Positions 16,911 through 27,146 are shown, counted from the stretch's first letter. The stretch is 64,000 bases of DNA from Mycobacteroides chelonae (GCA_014204435.1 JACHLF010000001.1:434001-498000), one strand, 5' to 3'. Notes: a model not told the origin generated them from the sequence alone. Numbers and translations: made by a program.

Positions 16911-18365
16911 TTGATCCAATGTTTTCGTTCGGTAGTAACCGCATCTATGATCGTCATTCTTGCCGGATGTAGCGGCACAGTAGTTCCGGGGGAAGCGATT
17001 TCGCCCGTATTCGACCCCAGCAAGGCGGGCGGTCTGGTGGTCACGGAAGGGCCCAGCGGGATGCGCACCGGCACCGCCAACCCCACCGGAACGGTCCAGG
17101 GCACAGATCACGGCGCAATGGACAAACTCGCACTGCTATCGGTCAATGACCTGCAGGAATTCTGGAAGGGGGAGTTCTCCTTCAAGGACGGCTCATTCGA
17201 GGCCATCACCAATCTGGTCTCCTATGATTCCGAAGACCCCTCGAGCCCCAATTTGTGCGGCAGTCCGACCTACGACGAACCGAATGCATTTTACTGCCAC
17301 CGGAACCGGATGATGGCCTGGGACCGCGGCGCGTTTTTGCCTGCAGGGCAGAGGTACTTCGGCGACATCTCGGTCCCCGGTGTGATCGCGCATGAATACG
17401 GACATGCGATCCAGCGGATGGCCGATCTGGTGGGATCGTTCACCCCGACTATCGTCTTTGAGCAGCAGGCGGACTGTTTCGCGGGCACTTACATGCGGTG
17501 GGTCGCCGAGGGATCGTCGCCGCGGTTCGCGATGAGTACCGGTGACGGCCTGAATCATGTGCTGGCTGGATTGATCGTGATCCGGGACCCCATTTACAAG
17601 CCCGAAGACTCAGACATGCTCAAGAACGGGCACGGCACCGGGCTAGACCGTGTTACTGCCTTTCAGATGGGGTTCACCTCCGGGGCTCAAGCCTGCGCAA
17701 CAATCGATTACGACAACGTCAGGGAGCGCCGCGGGGACTTGCCGATGTCCTTGCAGGTCGACGGATCCGGCAGCACTCAGAGTTCGGAGGCCTCCATAGA
17801 CAAAGACACCATTGCTACGTTGGCCGAGTTCCTCGCAACGACGTTCAAACTCAAGAAGGCACCATCCATCTCATACGACACTTCGACGGAATGCAGTGAT
17901 GCCGCAGCGACTCTACCCGCTTCTTACTGCCCGTCGACCAACACCATCGCGATCGATTTGGGCAAACTCAAAGAGATGGGATCGTCGGCCAACGAGTCCA
18001 AACGTGTACTGGTGCAAGGAGATAACACCGCATTCTCGATAGTCATGTCGCGATACATGTTGGCGTTGCAGCATCAAAAAGAAGGCTTCGACCTGAACTC
18101 GACCGCTGCGGCCATGCGAACCGCGTGCCTTACTGGTGTTGCTCAGCGCAAGATGGCTGAACCCGTGAAGCTGCCGTCCGGGAATAGCCTTCTGCTAGCG
18201 GCTGGTGACCTCGATGAAGCGATCGCCGGCTTGTTGACCAACGGGCTGGTAGCTAGCGATGTCAACGGTAAGGCGGTACCGGCGGGATTCACCCGTATTT
18301 TGGCGTTTCGCGCCGGACTATTGGGTGATACCAATCAGTGCCTGAGCAGATTCAAGACCGTATGA
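16911..18365 (+). CDS. lipoprotein neutral zinc metallopeptidase
   Basis: 484 aa from a TTG start, chosen because AGGAGG lies ten bases upstream. Residues 1-20 form a lipoprotein signal ending VILAGC, so the protein should be anchored on the outer face of the membrane. HEYGH (161-165) plus Glu184 in EQQADCFAG form the zinc site of the putative neutral metallopeptidase (YpfJ-like) family. A C-terminal part of about 220 residues has several Cys and no recognised domain. It is the first gene of the plus-strand group in the accessory block and overlaps the next gene by ATGA. Confidence 0.82.
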   Translation: MIQCFRSVVTASMIVILAGCSGTVVPGEAISPVFDPSKAGGLVVTEGPSGMRTGTANPTGTVQGTDHGAMDKLALLSVNDLQEFWKGEFSFKDGSFEAITNLVSYDSEDPSSPNLCGSPTYDEPNAFYCHRNRMMAWDRGAFLPAGQRYFGDISVPGVIAHEYGHAIQRMADLVGSFTPTIVFEQQADCFAGTYMRWVAEGSSPRFAMSTGDGLNHVLAGLIVIRDPIYKPEDSDMLKNGHGTGLDRVTAFQMGFTSGAQACATIDYDNVRERRGDLPMSLQVDGSGSTQSSEASIDKDTIATLAEFLATTFKLKKAPSISYDTSTECSDAAATLPASYCPSTNTIAIDLGKLKEMGSSANESKRVLVQGDNTAFSIVMSRYMLALQHQKEGFDLNSTAAAMRTACLTGVAQRKMAEPVKLPSGNSLLLAAGDLDEAIAGLLTNGLVASDVNGKAVPAGFTRILAFRAGLLGDTNQCLSRFKTV

Positions 18366-19300
18366 GCAGCCAGCCTGCGTGGCCGTCACAACCTCACGGG
18401 CAACAGCAGCGCCCGTCGGCGGGCTACTACGGGCCGCCGCAGCCCTATCAACGACCATCAGCATCAGGCGGCTACCGACCTCAGGGGCCCCCGCCGTTCC
18501 GCGGGCCGCAGCAGTCCCCATACGGGCACTACGGTCCGCCCCCGATGGCCGCACCGCCCTCGATTCCGGCTTCGCCGCCTTCCCGCCGCCGTAGATGGCC
18601 ACTTTTCGGTGCTGTTGCCGTGCTTCTTGTGGTGATACCAGGAGGGGCTGAATGGATCGTCAGGCATAGTGCAACGACACAGATACTGAGCAACATCGAA
18701 TGCGTCACCGGTGATACAGCCGACGTAAGTCTCGGGTCTAAAACCATACTGTGGCAATACATCACGGGAACAATTGACCAGATCAAGATTCGCACGGCAG
18801 GCAACCGGGTACGTGCGGCGCACCAAATGGGCATCGAGGCAACCCTGACCGGTGTCTCCACTGCGGACCCGCCCACCGCCCACGAGATCGAAGCCACCTT
18901 GACCTGGCCAACCGCTGGGATCACCGCGACCATCGAAGAAAATCTTAGCGTCCTGGGCTCGCGGATATCGGTCAGTACCGACGGCTCTACCGAAGAGTTC
19001 GTTGTCAAGATCGACACACCTCTAGGCGATGTCCCGATCAAGGCAGCCCCAAAAATCGCCAACGGCAAAGTGGGCGTTGAGATCACCAACATCCCTACAT
19101 TCATACCGATCCCCGGGCTATCGGCTTCCGCAATTCAGGCCGCTCTGGACAAAGTGGCTGACCGGCTGACCGGCGAATACCCCTTGGGACTAATAGCCGA
19201 TTCCGTGGAGGTCCTCCCAGACGGAGCACGCGCTCACCTGCACTCAGCAGGAACCGTGACCATCGCAAGCACAGGTTCGGTCTGCTACCAGAACGGCTGA
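18362..19300 (+). CDS. membrane-anchored DUF2993 (LmeA-like) protein
   Basis: 312 aa. The ATG at 18362 overlaps the previous stop. A Pro/Gln/Tyr-rich cytosolic N-terminus (about 1-75) precedes one membrane helix (WPLFGAVAVLLVVIPGG). The external domain resembles DUF2993, with alternating beta strands and a GLSASAIQAALDKVADRLTG tail helix; LmeA of this family binds phospholipids and supports lipomannan maturation. The role here is likely envelope-lipid related. It is 19 bases from the next gene, with GAAAGGAAA as ribosome site. Confidence 0.72.
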   Translation: MSSQPAWPSQPHGQQQRPSAGYYGPPQPYQRPSASGGYRPQGPPPFRGPQQSPYGHYGPPPMAAPPSIPASPPSRRRRWPLFGAVAVLLVVIPGGAEWIVRHSATTQILSNIECVTGDTADVSLGSKTILWQYITGTIDQIKIRTAGNRVRAAHQMGIEATLTGVSTADPPTAHEIEATLTWPTAGITATIEENLSVLGSRISVSTDGSTEEFVVKIDTPLGDVPIKAAPKIANGKVGVEITNIPTFIPIPGLSASAIQAALDKVADRLTGEYPLGLIADSVEVLPDGARAHLHSAGTVTIASTGSVCYQNG

Positions 19301-19319
19301 CCAGAAAGGAAACTGGCCA

Positions 19320-20621
19320 ATGACGCAGCCACCCCGCCCGCCTCAGGGCCCGCGGCAAGGCTCCTCGGGTGACGAACGAACGGTTATTACCGGCGGCAAC
19401 TTCGGTAAGTCAGTGCCCGCGCGCGCTCCTGGGCGGTCGGTCCCACCCGCCCCGGCCGCCAGCGGACACCCGGGAATACCGTTCCAACAGCGTCCAGCCC
19501 AACCCCCCGGTGCTGGCCCAGCAGCTCGCCCCAATCTGGGCGGACCTAGAGGATGGCCCCAGCAGCAATATCCGTCAGCAGATCAGAACGTGCCGTCGAA
19601 GCGCCCGAACCCGTTGGCCAACCTACCCCGGAAGCACCTGATGATCGGCGCTGGCGCAATCGCGTCTGTGGTGCTGCTGATTGTCGTAATTTCGTCGCTA
19701 TCCGGCGGTGGCGTATCAAGAGGCGGCAAGGCCACCAACGCCGGCGACGCCGTCAAAAGCTACCTGGAAGCCCTCGCTGCTGGAGACGCTAGCCGCGCTC
19801 TGTCCTACGGAGCCGATACCCCAGGATCAAAGGATTTCCTGACCGACGAAGTGCTAAAGCAGCAAATCGCCGTATGGCCCATCACCGATATCCAAATTCT
19901 AGAGACCGACGTCGTTGATACCTCAGACGCCGGTAGAGTGCACGCCAGCGCGAAATTCGGCGACAGAACCTCTGATGAACAAATTTACGTCAAACGTGTC
20001 GACGGCGGGTGGAAGGTGCAACACTCCAGCACCAAACTCAAATTCGAGAACGGCGGCAAAAGCAAGATTATTAAGATAGCGCGGCTATTCGGTAAGTCAG
20101 TGGAAGAAAAGCAGCAGGCTTATGTGTTCCCGGGATTCATCGACTTGAGGTCCTCCAGCCCCAACATCGATCTGATCTACCCGCCTGATGACGCATTACT
20201 CAAGAGTATCGCAACCACCGGCGAAACCGACACCCAATACTCGCTGAAATCTCAGATGTCCGACAAAGGTAAAGAAGCAACCCAGGGCGCGCTCAAGGGG
20301 GCGGTAGCTGTTTGTGCACAATCCAAGCAACTCGATCCACCCAACTGTCCACAGGGTTTCCGCAGCCTGTCGAACTATTACGTCGACGGCACTGTCACAT
20401 GGACGGCGCCCGACATCTCCGGAATGGAATGCCGATACGACCCGTACGAGCTGAACTGTTCCTACAGCGGGTTGGAGGACTGGCCGTATTCGGTCGACGG
20501 GAAAGACTACAACGGCACACCCACCGGCAAGAGGGAAACTGGCAGTAGGTCGGGATGGATGTACACCGAGAAGATCGACCTGACACAAACCGAAGTCAAG
20601 ATTGTCTGGGAGAAACAGTAA
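19320..20621 (+). CDS. single-span membrane protein with Thr-motif N-terminus
   Basis: 433 aa. The cytosolic N-terminus (about 105 residues) is Pro/Gly/Gln-rich and includes SSGDERTVITGG with Thr21, resembling an acidic-directed Ser/Thr kinase site. One membrane helix (about 108-128) leads to an extracytoplasmic domain. Its first part (AVKSYLEALAAGDASRAL) looks like a DUF4878/NTF2-like fold with a Trp-Lys-Val strand, and the second is Cys- and Trp-containing. Function unknown. It follows the DUF2993 gene in one transcription unit and is convergent with the PknH_C-type gene. Confidence 0.7.
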   Translation: MTQPPRPPQGPRQGSSGDERTVITGGNFGKSVPARAPGRSVPPAPAASGHPGIPFQQRPAQPPGAGPAARPNLGGPRGWPQQQYPSADQNVPSKRPNPLANLPRKHLMIGAGAIASVVLLIVVISSLSGGGVSRGGKATNAGDAVKSYLEALAAGDASRALSYGADTPGSKDFLTDEVLKQQIAVWPITDIQILETDVVDTSDAGRVHASAKFGDRTSDEQIYVKRVDGGWKVQHSSTKLKFENGGKSKIIKIARLFGKSVEEKQQAYVFPGFIDLRSSSPNIDLIYPPDDALLKSIATTGETDTQYSLKSQMSDKGKEATQGALKGAVAVCAQSKQLDPPNCPQGFRSLSNYYVDGTVTWTAPDISGMECRYDPYELNCSYSGLEDWPYSVDGKDYNGTPTGKRETGSRSGWMYTEKIDLTQTEVKIVWEKQ

Positions 20622-20656
20622 TAAAACAGTGAGGAGGCATGCAGTTAGCCGTCTGG

Positions 20657-21652
20657 CTAATGCACTGCCTGCCTGATCTGGCTGGCCATATCGATAGCCT
20701 GAGTCGTGATGTCCCTGGCACAGGTTCGAGTGTCGATCACCACGTTGGCGATTGTCGTGATGGCTCGCTGGCAGACCATCCCGTCGGCGGCAGGGTCTGG
20801 ATTTGTGACGGTCAAGTAGTTGATGTCCTCTTTGATACTGGTGGGGCCTATCCGGGCCTTGTCTGCAGAGCCGTCCTCGTTGCGCAACGTCACGATCTTG
20901 CCGTCGCACGAGCCCCAATCGGCGACACGTTGATCGAAGAACTTGCGCGCCGCACTAGCGTCGGCAAATGCTGAGACGACCTGCAGCACGTTGTGTGAGC
21001 GCGGTCTGACTGCCTCATGGATGGCCTGCACAGCGATTCCAGCCGGCCCGCCGTTGAACGCACTGTAGGTGTTTGCTTCGCCAGGTAAGAAGGCGCCGGC
21101 GCATTCCTGCGGCGTGAAGGAGCCCGGGCTGAGCGCACGTGAATAGGTTTCGTCCGGGGGCGCGACAAGGTTTGTGGTGCCCATGATGGTGTTGATCGTC
21201 GCGGGCGCTAACAGCAGCGTATTGACGGCGCTCTTATCTATTACGGTGGGCGGCGGCAAAGGTGTAGGTGGCGGTGGGGGCGCGAGCGATTCGGTTGTTG
21301 TGATTGTTGTTGTGCGTGTAGTACTGACGGATTCGACCGCGGCGGTCGACGGCGAGGTGCTCGCTGAAGCGGACTTGGACTCATCAGTGGAGTACTTGAC
21401 CGCGACTGCTGCTGCCGCACCCATGATCATAACCACGATTCCTGCAGGAACCGCCCAGCGTCGCCACGTATGATTCTGTGCGGAGGCAGCTGTGGGCGGT
21501 GGCTGTTGCTGCCATCCGGATGACTCGCCCGCCGACGGCCATTGGGGCGGCGGAGAATACGGACCTGCAGTCGAACTTGGTGTCGATACTTGCGTGGGCT
21601 CATCGCCTGGGCCCGCAGCTCCTGACGTTGGTCCGTGAGGCGGTGTTGTCAT
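20657..21652 (-). CDS. PknH-like extracellular sensor-domain protein
   Basis: 331 aa from the ATG at 21652, chosen because GGGGGATGAGG lies just upstream; a start at 21706 would add 18 basic residues. The cytosolic part is Pro/Ser-rich and holds GDEPTQVST with Thr20. A membrane helix (about 64-84) and a Thr/Ser/Pro linker lead to a PknH_C-type domain (LLLAPATINTIMGTTNL, paired Cys including QECAGAF, DWGSCDGK, MVCQRAI, TRTCARD). Stand-alone copies of this domain occur as mycobacterial lipoproteins; here it is a kinase-less receptor-like protein. Confidence 0.78.
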   Translation of the reverse strand: MTTPPHGPTSGAAGPGDEPTQVSTPSSTAGPYSPPPQWPSAGESSGWQQQPPPTAASAQNHTWRRWAVPAGIVVMIMGAAAAVAVKYSTDESKSASASTSPSTAAVESVSTTRTTTITTTESLAPPPPPTPLPPPTVIDKSAVNTLLLAPATINTIMGTTNLVAPPDETYSRALSPGSFTPQECAGAFLPGEANTYSAFNGGPAGIAVQAIHEAVRPRSHNVLQVVSAFADASAARKFFDQRVADWGSCDGKIVTLRNEDGSADKARIGPTSIKEDINYLTVTNPDPAADGMVCQRAITTIANVVIDTRTCARDITTQAIDMASQIRQAVH

Positions 21653-21789
21653 GGCCTCATCCCCCTTTCGTCGACTTCCGTCGTTATTCCGGCACGCTGT
21701 CTGCACGATAGCGCACTGGGAATTGTATATTTGCCCAGTTGACTAACGCCGGAACAGCTTCGGCGAGGAAGAGATGGGGGTAGTGTCGA

Positions 21790-23037
21790 GTGCGCACGCT
21801 GAACAGAAATCTTGGATGCTTGTTGGTGGCGGCGGTTGCTGCGGGCGGGGCCGGATGTAGCCGTGATATGGAGGGGGCGGCGACAAAACCCAGCGACGCG
21901 CCGGTGGGTGTCGACACTTCATTGTTAAACACCGGGAGTTATCCAACGAAACCCGCGGCTCCTCTGGGGCCTGCCGGCAACGATACGAACGGTCGCAGGC
22001 AGGAAGGTGCCCGGATCGCCTGGGTGACGGTAACCCCATGGGAGGTTGATCCGGGCCTGGTCAAGGTATGGCAGGAACCGGTGATACTCCGGCCTGGTTC
22101 GCTTGCGGCGAATCTAGGGGATCGCACAGGAAAAGATGTGTGGAACATCGCATTTGACGCTGGATTCGTTGCCGGCTTCGCAACCGACCGTAAAAACGCG
22201 GACCCCGCTGCCTCGAAGCAGTGGCTGCAGAACGCGGTGCTGGAGTTCCCAGACGCCCAATCGGCCTCCGCTACAGCCTCGGCTATGAGCGACAAACTTC
22301 TGGCAGACAGCGCAGAGCATCCTCGGCGCAAGATCTCGATCCCGGGGCATCCAGATTCCGTTGCCACCCAGGCGGATTTGTCGTCATACGAAAGGCCAGG
22401 TGGCAGTAAAGAATCCGGGGTCGGTGTGATCTCGTTGACACCGCGCGGGTCGTTCATCCTGTATCAGCAGGCAGAAGCCGAAAGTAGCGACGTTGCGGGC
22501 GGTCTGGTCTCGGCGACGCTGGATCAACAGGTACGTATGATTGATGGATTCGCCCCGACGGAGGTGGCGGCCTTACCGAACCTGCCGCAAGATCCGAATG
22601 GGCTGCTCGCCCGCACACTGCCGATCCCGGAGGGTAAGGGCAGCAACATAAATAGCAAACTCGTGTGGGATGCCCGTACCTTCCTGAACTTCCTCGCCGA
22701 TTCGCCGGTCGAGATGAGCCAACTCTTCAAAGACACTGGTTTGCAGTTTGTTTCAACATCGCTGGCCGATCTTTATCAGACAGGTGATGCGGGCGGCGCT
22801 AAGCGGCTCCGTGATGCGCAAATCAAGCAGCTCGGCGTCGGGCCCAAGGCTTACAAGCCCTCTGACCGGGTGCAGTATCTGCCCGATAGCGCGTGCTTCG
22901 AGGCAACTTTTCCCACCACCCAGAAGTTCACCTGTTACACCGTGTTTGAAAATTACACGTTCAATACAACCGCGGCTCAGCTCATCGACGCACAACAGCA
23001 ATTGGCTGCGCAGTATCGCATTCTGGCCGCCAAATAA
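21790..23037 (+). CDS. putative lipoprotein of a mycobacterial DUF7373-like family
   Basis: 415 aa, GTG start. The signal peptide ends AAGGAGC (Cys23), a lipobox. The mature domain is soluble, with WNIAFDAGFVAGFATDR and a conserved C-terminal Cys pair (SACFEATF, FTCYTVF). It resembles abundant mycobacterial lipoproteins without known function; the DUF7373 link is a resemblance only. It lies 65 bases upstream of the kinase gene in the same direction, so it may be co-expressed with the kinase. Confidence 0.65.
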   Translation: MRTLNRNLGCLLVAAVAAGGAGCSRDMEGAATKPSDAPVGVDTSLLNTGSYPTKPAAPLGPAGNDTNGRRQEGARIAWVTVTPWEVDPGLVKVWQEPVILRPGSLAANLGDRTGKDVWNIAFDAGFVAGFATDRKNADPAASKQWLQNAVLEFPDAQSASATASAMSDKLLADSAEHPRRKISIPGHPDSVATQADLSSYERPGGSKESGVGVISLTPRGSFILYQQAEAESSDVAGGLVSATLDQQVRMIDGFAPTEVAALPNLPQDPNGLLARTLPIPEGKGSNINSKLVWDARTFLNFLADSPVEMSQLFKDTGLQFVSTSLADLYQTGDAGGAKRLRDAQIKQLGVGPKAYKPSDRVQYLPDSACFEATFPTTQKFTCYTVFENYTFNTTAAQLIDAQQQLAAQYRILAAK

Positions 23038-23102
23038 TGGGACCGGCTTGGAGCCGCGTACTGGATGGCGTATAGGAATGACGGGACAGGGAAGGAACTG
23101 AC

Positions 23103-25100
23103 GTGGCGCTAAACCCAGGATCGCTGGTGTCGGGGTATCGGATCGACAGGGTCCTGGGCGCCGGCGGTATGGGGACTGTGTATCTGGCAGACAACCCCGT
23201 ACTGCCTCGCAAGGACGCCCTCAAGGTTCTCAGTGCCGAGTATTCGCTTGACGGCCAATTTCGGGCCAGGTTCCAGCAAGAGGCAGATCTAGCTGCGGGC
23301 CTTGACCATCCCAACATCGTTACCGTCTACAACCGCGGTGAGTCGGATGCCGGACAGCTGTGGATCGCGATGCAGTATGTCGCGGGCAGTGATGCCCACA
23401 AAGAGCTGGATGCCGGTCTAATGACCGCCGCGCGTGCGGTCCGGATCATTGTCGAGGTAGCAAAGGCCCTGGATTATGCCCATCGCCGCGGCCTGATTCA
23501 CCGTGATATCAAACCCGCGAACTTCCTGCTTGCCCCTGACCCGCATGATGACGAACGAGTATTGTTGGCAGACTTCGGAATTGCCCGATTGCGTGATGCC
23601 GGATCGCATCTGACTGCGACGGGTGCGGTGGTTGCCACGGTCGCGTATGCGGCTCCAGAAGCGCTGTCCGGGACAGATATCGATCACCGAGTTGACGTGT
23701 ATGCGCTGGGCTGCGCGTTGTACCGTATGCTCACTGGCAAGACACCGTTTGGTGGAGGCGGCAATGCCGCAACCGTCATCGCCGCCCATCTGTCCTCGCC
23801 GCCGCCGCGGCCCACCGTGGACTGCCCTGAGCTATCTCAGGCATTCGACGAGGTCATAGCCATCGCAATGGCCAAGGACCCTGCTCGGCGCTACCAAAGT
23901 GCCGGCCAGCTTGCCGCCGCCGCGACTGCCGCATTGCGGAATTGCGCTTCGGCTCTGCCCGCAATTCAGGAAGGTCCGACCGCGCAGGTCGATTCGCAGC
24001 ACAACCAGGCGCGTCACGCCGACGAGAGGCAGCGCTATCCGAACGCCTCGTACTCGGTCACCGTGCCGCAACCTTTCGGCCCCACTCAGACCGCGCCCCA
24101 CCCCGGAACGTTTCCACAGTCGCCGTCGGGGCCGCTTCCGCGCTCGGGTCGTGGTCGGTTTGTGTGGGCAACCGTTGCCGTGTTGGCGATTATCGCAGTG
24201 GCAGTCACAAGTGTTCTGCTGTGGCCGACGGGCTCTCGATCGGCCTACCAGGCACAAATGTTCAGCCATATCTACGGGCAAACCCAGGTCGTCACCCGGC
24301 CGAAGGCGCCGGCGGCGCTCGGCACCGGCGATGCCGATGCGGTGGTGTCATTGGGAGCTTCGCCGTCGATCTTGGCTGTCGCCAATTCGGCACTGCCCGC
24401 ATGGCTTGAAAAGAGGCTGACCAACAAGCCCAAGATCGTGCCCACTCCGGCTGCCGCGGCGGTCGGTGCAGCCCAACCCGATGCGATCATCGCGACCAGC
24501 GACATCAACGAGTCCGCCTACAAGGATCTGTCCGCCATCGCACCGACGGTGGCGCGACCGGCAGATCACCCGGGGCCCGGGTGGAGCTGGCAAGACCAAC
24601 TCACCTGGGCCGGCCGGGTTCTAGGCCGTGAGGAGGAATCCAAACGGCTTATTGACCAGGCTGATCAGCAGCACAGCGCCATCCGCAACGAGCACCAGGC
24701 ATTCACTAGCGTGACGTTAGCTGTGGTTAACAACACCGATGACGGCGTCAGCGCCTATCTTGACGACAGCCGGATCGCCGCGTACCTGCGCGACATCGGG
24801 TTTGGCTACAGCCAAGGGCTACGGCGCACCGCCAAGGAGACTGGCGATGTTCGCGCAGGTGATGGCGCTCTCGGTTCGTTTTTTGTTGGTACGCCGGCCG
24901 CTCTCATCGTGGTGCGGAGCGATCGTAAGGCGGGCCGAGGTAGCTATGAAGGACTTCCTGCGGGATTCACTCTTTTTCAGGGCCCCATCGTCATCGTTGA
25001 CAATCCGGATGTCATCGCGGCTATCAGTTCAGGGGGCTACGCCGCTAGCGAGTTTCTCGATTCGACGCTAGTTGCAGCCCTGGCTCAGCAGTTCAAGTGA
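23103..25100 (+). CDS. receptor Ser/Thr kinase with siderophore-binding-like ectodomain
   Basis: 665 aa. The kinase domain (about 10-275) is complete: Gly loop GAGGMGTVY, Lys41, HRDIKPAN with Asp135, DFG Asp157 and Thr residues in the activation loop ([17 protein letters not shown]). A Pro-rich linker and a membrane helix (about 352-374) follow. The external part (about 385-665) resembles the type-III periplasmic binding fold of iron-siderophore receptors ([47 protein letters not shown]). Typical PknB PASTA, PknD NHL or PknH_C sensors are absent. It probably senses an extracellular small molecule and phosphorylates neighbours. Kinase call is firm; ectodomain call is by pattern. Confidence 0.9.
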   Translation: MALNPGSLVSGYRIDRVLGAGGMGTVYLADNPVLPRKDALKVLSAEYSLDGQFRARFQQEADLAAGLDHPNIVTVYNRGESDAGQLWIAMQYVAGSDAHKELDAGLMTAARAVRIIVEVAKALDYAHRRGLIHRDIKPANFLLAPDPHDDERVLLADFGIARLRDAGSHLTATGAVVATVAYAAPEALSGTDIDHRVDVYALGCALYRMLTGKTPFGGGGNAATVIAAHLSSPPPRPTVDCPELSQAFDEVIAIAMAKDPARRYQSAGQLAAAATAALRNCASALPAIQEGPTAQVDSQHNQARHADERQRYPNASYSVTVPQPFGPTQTAPHPGTFPQSPSGPLPRSGRGRFVWATVAVLAIIAVAVTSVLLWPTGSRSAYQAQMFSHIYGQTQVVTRPKAPAALGTGDADAVVSLGASPSILAVANSALPAWLEKRLTNKPKIVPTPAAAAVGAAQPDAIIATSDINESAYKDLSAIAPTVARPADHPGPGWSWQDQLTWAGRVLGREEESKRLIDQADQQHSAIRNEHQAFTSVTLAVVNNTDDGVSAYLDDSRIAAYLRDIGFGYSQGLRRTAKETGDVRAGDGALGSFFVGTPAALIVVRSDRKAGRGSYEGLPAGFTLFQGPIVIVDNPDVIAAISSGGYAASEFLDSTLVAALAQQFK

Positions 25101-25117
25101 CGGGCCCTGGGCGGTTG

Positions 25118-26221
25118 TCAGTTTGCCAGGTGGTTCAGTAGGTGGGTTAGTGCGACTTCATCAGCGGGCGCGACGACGGTGCCGGCCTCTGCCGCCGTTA
25201 CGGCGTCTACCGGGATAGCCGCAGCCGTTGCGATTTCTTCCGCGGTCAACCCGCTCAGATGTCGGGCGGCATACAGCCGCTGGCTGAGATAAGCGTCACG
25301 GGACTGCGCAGCCAACAACATCACCTTTCGATATGCGCGGCGCACGTTGCTCAAGATCCTCGCGAATTCAGGGACGCCGTGCGAATGCTGGGCGGCACGC
25401 TGACAGAGTTCCTCGACGCGCCGTAAATCGTCGGTGAGCGCGTTGGCCTGGGCGGGAAGGTCTGGGCTGTCGGTGCCGGGCAACGCGTCGATTCGGGGCA
25501 GAATGGCGTGTAAGGCCAGCTGTGCGGCATTGGCCAGCAGCGGCACTTGTCCGGTTCCGGCCACTAGACTGGTGGCGTCATTGTCGTCGGGGCCTTCGGT
25601 TCGGATGTGGCCGTCCCGGATCCGGGATAGCGTCCCTACTGGCCAGCCATAGGCTCGCTCAAGTTTGGCCAAGAGATCATCACCGGGCCAGAGCTCACCT
25701 TCCTCAAGCTGGGTATTTGTGCCTGGACTCATCGTGCTCGCATCCGCTAGGCCACGCAGAGTCGCATCTTGCTCGTCGCTGGGCTGCGCTGCCGCCCGCC
25801 CGGCACGCAAGACGTCCGGGTCCAACTCGGTTGTTAGGCTGCGGCGGTGGCTCTCCGTCAGAAACGTCACCGACTGTTCCTGTCCCGGGAAACGGCAGTT
25901 AACAGGCTCTACCACGCTGAAGGATGTTCGATGCTGTCCGTTGATAAGAACTTCTCGGTGTGCCACCAAACCCGTCCAGTACGGGCCAGTCTTGCTCAGC
26001 ACTACGTGCGCTCCGGGTAAAGAGACAGGAGCGATCTGGATGTTGCCGTTGTCGCCGATTCCCACTACAACCGACTGGGCGCTCGGATGAAAGGTATGGG
26101 TGTCATCACCAACAATGACCAGCAGCTGTCCCGGCGGAGGTTCGATCACCACGGTTTCCTCGATCAAGTGGCTCTCGTCTCTTTCCGATGTAACGCATAC
26201 ATTTGTGCTCCAGTGAAACAT
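25118..26221 (-). CDS. degenerate-FHA / helix-turn-helix protein, IS-flanked start
   Basis: 367 aa as given. N-terminal IEETVVIEP contains Thr23 in a kinase-site-like context. Residues about 30-130 resemble a beta-rich FHA fold (VVVGIGDNGNIQIAPVSLPGAHVVL, LINGQ), but the Arg and Ser that bind phosphothreonine are not evident. Two XRE-like helical segments follow, one around 155-210 (ETGT-type with AYGWPVGTLSRI) and one at the C-terminus (GLTAEEIATAAAIPVDAVTAAEAG). It is convergent with the kinase. Its start lies about 20 bases from the insertion-sequence end, so the native start and promoter may be lost; a TTG before IEETVV is an alternative. Confidence 0.6.
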   Translation of the reverse strand: MFHWSTNVCVTSERDESHLIEETVVIEPPPGQLLVIVGDDTHTFHPSAQSVVVGIGDNGNIQIAPVSLPGAHVVLSKTGPYWTGLVAHREVLINGQHRTSFSVVEPVNCRFPGQEQSVTFLTESHRRSLTTELDPDVLRAGRAAAQPSDEQDATLRGLADASTMSPGTNTQLEEGELWPGDDLLAKLERAYGWPVGTLSRIRDGHIRTEGPDDNDATSLVAGTGQVPLLANAAQLALHAILPRIDALPGTDSPDLPAQANALTDDLRRVEELCQRAAQHSHGVPEFARILSNVRRAYRKVMLLAAQSRDAYLSQRLYAARHLSGLTAEEIATAAAIPVDAVTAAEAGTVVAPADEVALTHLLNHLAN

Positions 26222-26242
26222 GGACGCACCATCGGACTGGGC

Positions 26243-27146
26243 CTCCCCCGAGATCGTGAAGGGTTTCTCTTAAGCGGCGTCCGGTTGGATAACCGCGATC
26301 TTCTCGTACTCGACGGGCGGCAGCAACCGTGCGGAGCTGTGTCGTCGTCGGGTGTTGTAGAGGTCGTAGCACCAGGCGGTCACGATCTGGCGGGCCTGGG
26401 CTTTGGTTTCGAACACATGTCGGGACAGCACTTCGTGCTCGAGCGTGGAGAAGAAAGGCCTCGGCGGCGGCGTTATCGAAGCACGACCCGACTCGACCCA
26501 TCGACTGGCGAATACCCAACCGCTGACACAATGACGTGAAAGTTGTTGCAGTGTAGGTCGATCCACGATCGGAATGAAATATCACCTGCTCGATCGCGTC
26601 CCTGCCGCCGCGGACAACCACGGCCATTTTGAGCGCGTCGGCGACCAGTGCAGCGTTGGGATGCTCAGATATTGGTGCGGCCAGCAGCCTCCGGCCGAAC
26701 AGATCGATCACCGTGGCCCAATACAGGGTGCCTTCACCGGTTGGGATTTCGGTGACATCGCCGCACCACTTGGTGTTCGTTCTGGGGGGCGGTGAAGTCA
26801 CGTTTAACCAGGTCACCGAACTTCGGGGCGGTCCGGTCCTGTTTGGTCAGCCCTGGCCGCCGACGTTTGGGCCGGCGACCGGCGAGCCCGAGGCGGCGCA
26901 TCGACTCGGCCACCGTGTTCACCGACACACACCAGCCTTCGGCACGCAGGTCGGCATGGATGCGTGGGGACCCGTAGGTCCGCTCGGAGGCATCGAACAA
27001 CTGCCGCATGCGTTCGTCGAGGGTCCTGCGGCGCTGCTGACCGGCCGTGGGTCGATGGCGATGCCATTTGTAGAACCACGAGACGCTGACTCCGAGTATC
27101 CGGCACGAAACCGTGTGTGGCACAGCGTGCATGGTCCTCTGGCCCG
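26243..27146 (-). mobile_element. decayed IS3-type element, left copy
   Basis: Minus-strand remnant of an IS3-family orfB without orfA. Its outer end carries GAGAAACCCTTCACGATCTC, matching the right copy's outer end in inverted form. It meets the right copy at about 27150 to form an imperfect inverted repeat of about 1.8 kb. Boundaries are approximate. No target-site duplication was established. Confidence 0.7.
26270..27146 (-). pseudogene. IS3-family transposase orfB, two frameshifts (left copy)
   Basis: The rve-type integrase is readable through three frames: HTH/N-terminal part (to KRDFTA), then the core with CGDVTEIPT, VIDLFGRRLLAA, FHSDRGSTYTA and SMGRVGSCFDNAAAEAF, and then the end STLEHEV...YNTRRRHSSA. 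Shifts lie in a run of six G at 26784-26789 and at about 26454-26456 (extra T relative to the right copy). The N-terminus runs into the inverted junction. No functional transposase can be made. Confidence 0.85.

Noticed and set aside
16667..17104. 146-codon minus-strand frame antisense to the metallopeptidase start
   Set aside because: No ribosome site, unusual composition, and it overlaps the signal peptide of a convincing gene.
21751..21780. GGAAC before the lipoprotein gene as another SigM-like promoter
   Set aside because: No CGTC-like -10 at the right distance, and no A-rich run upstream.
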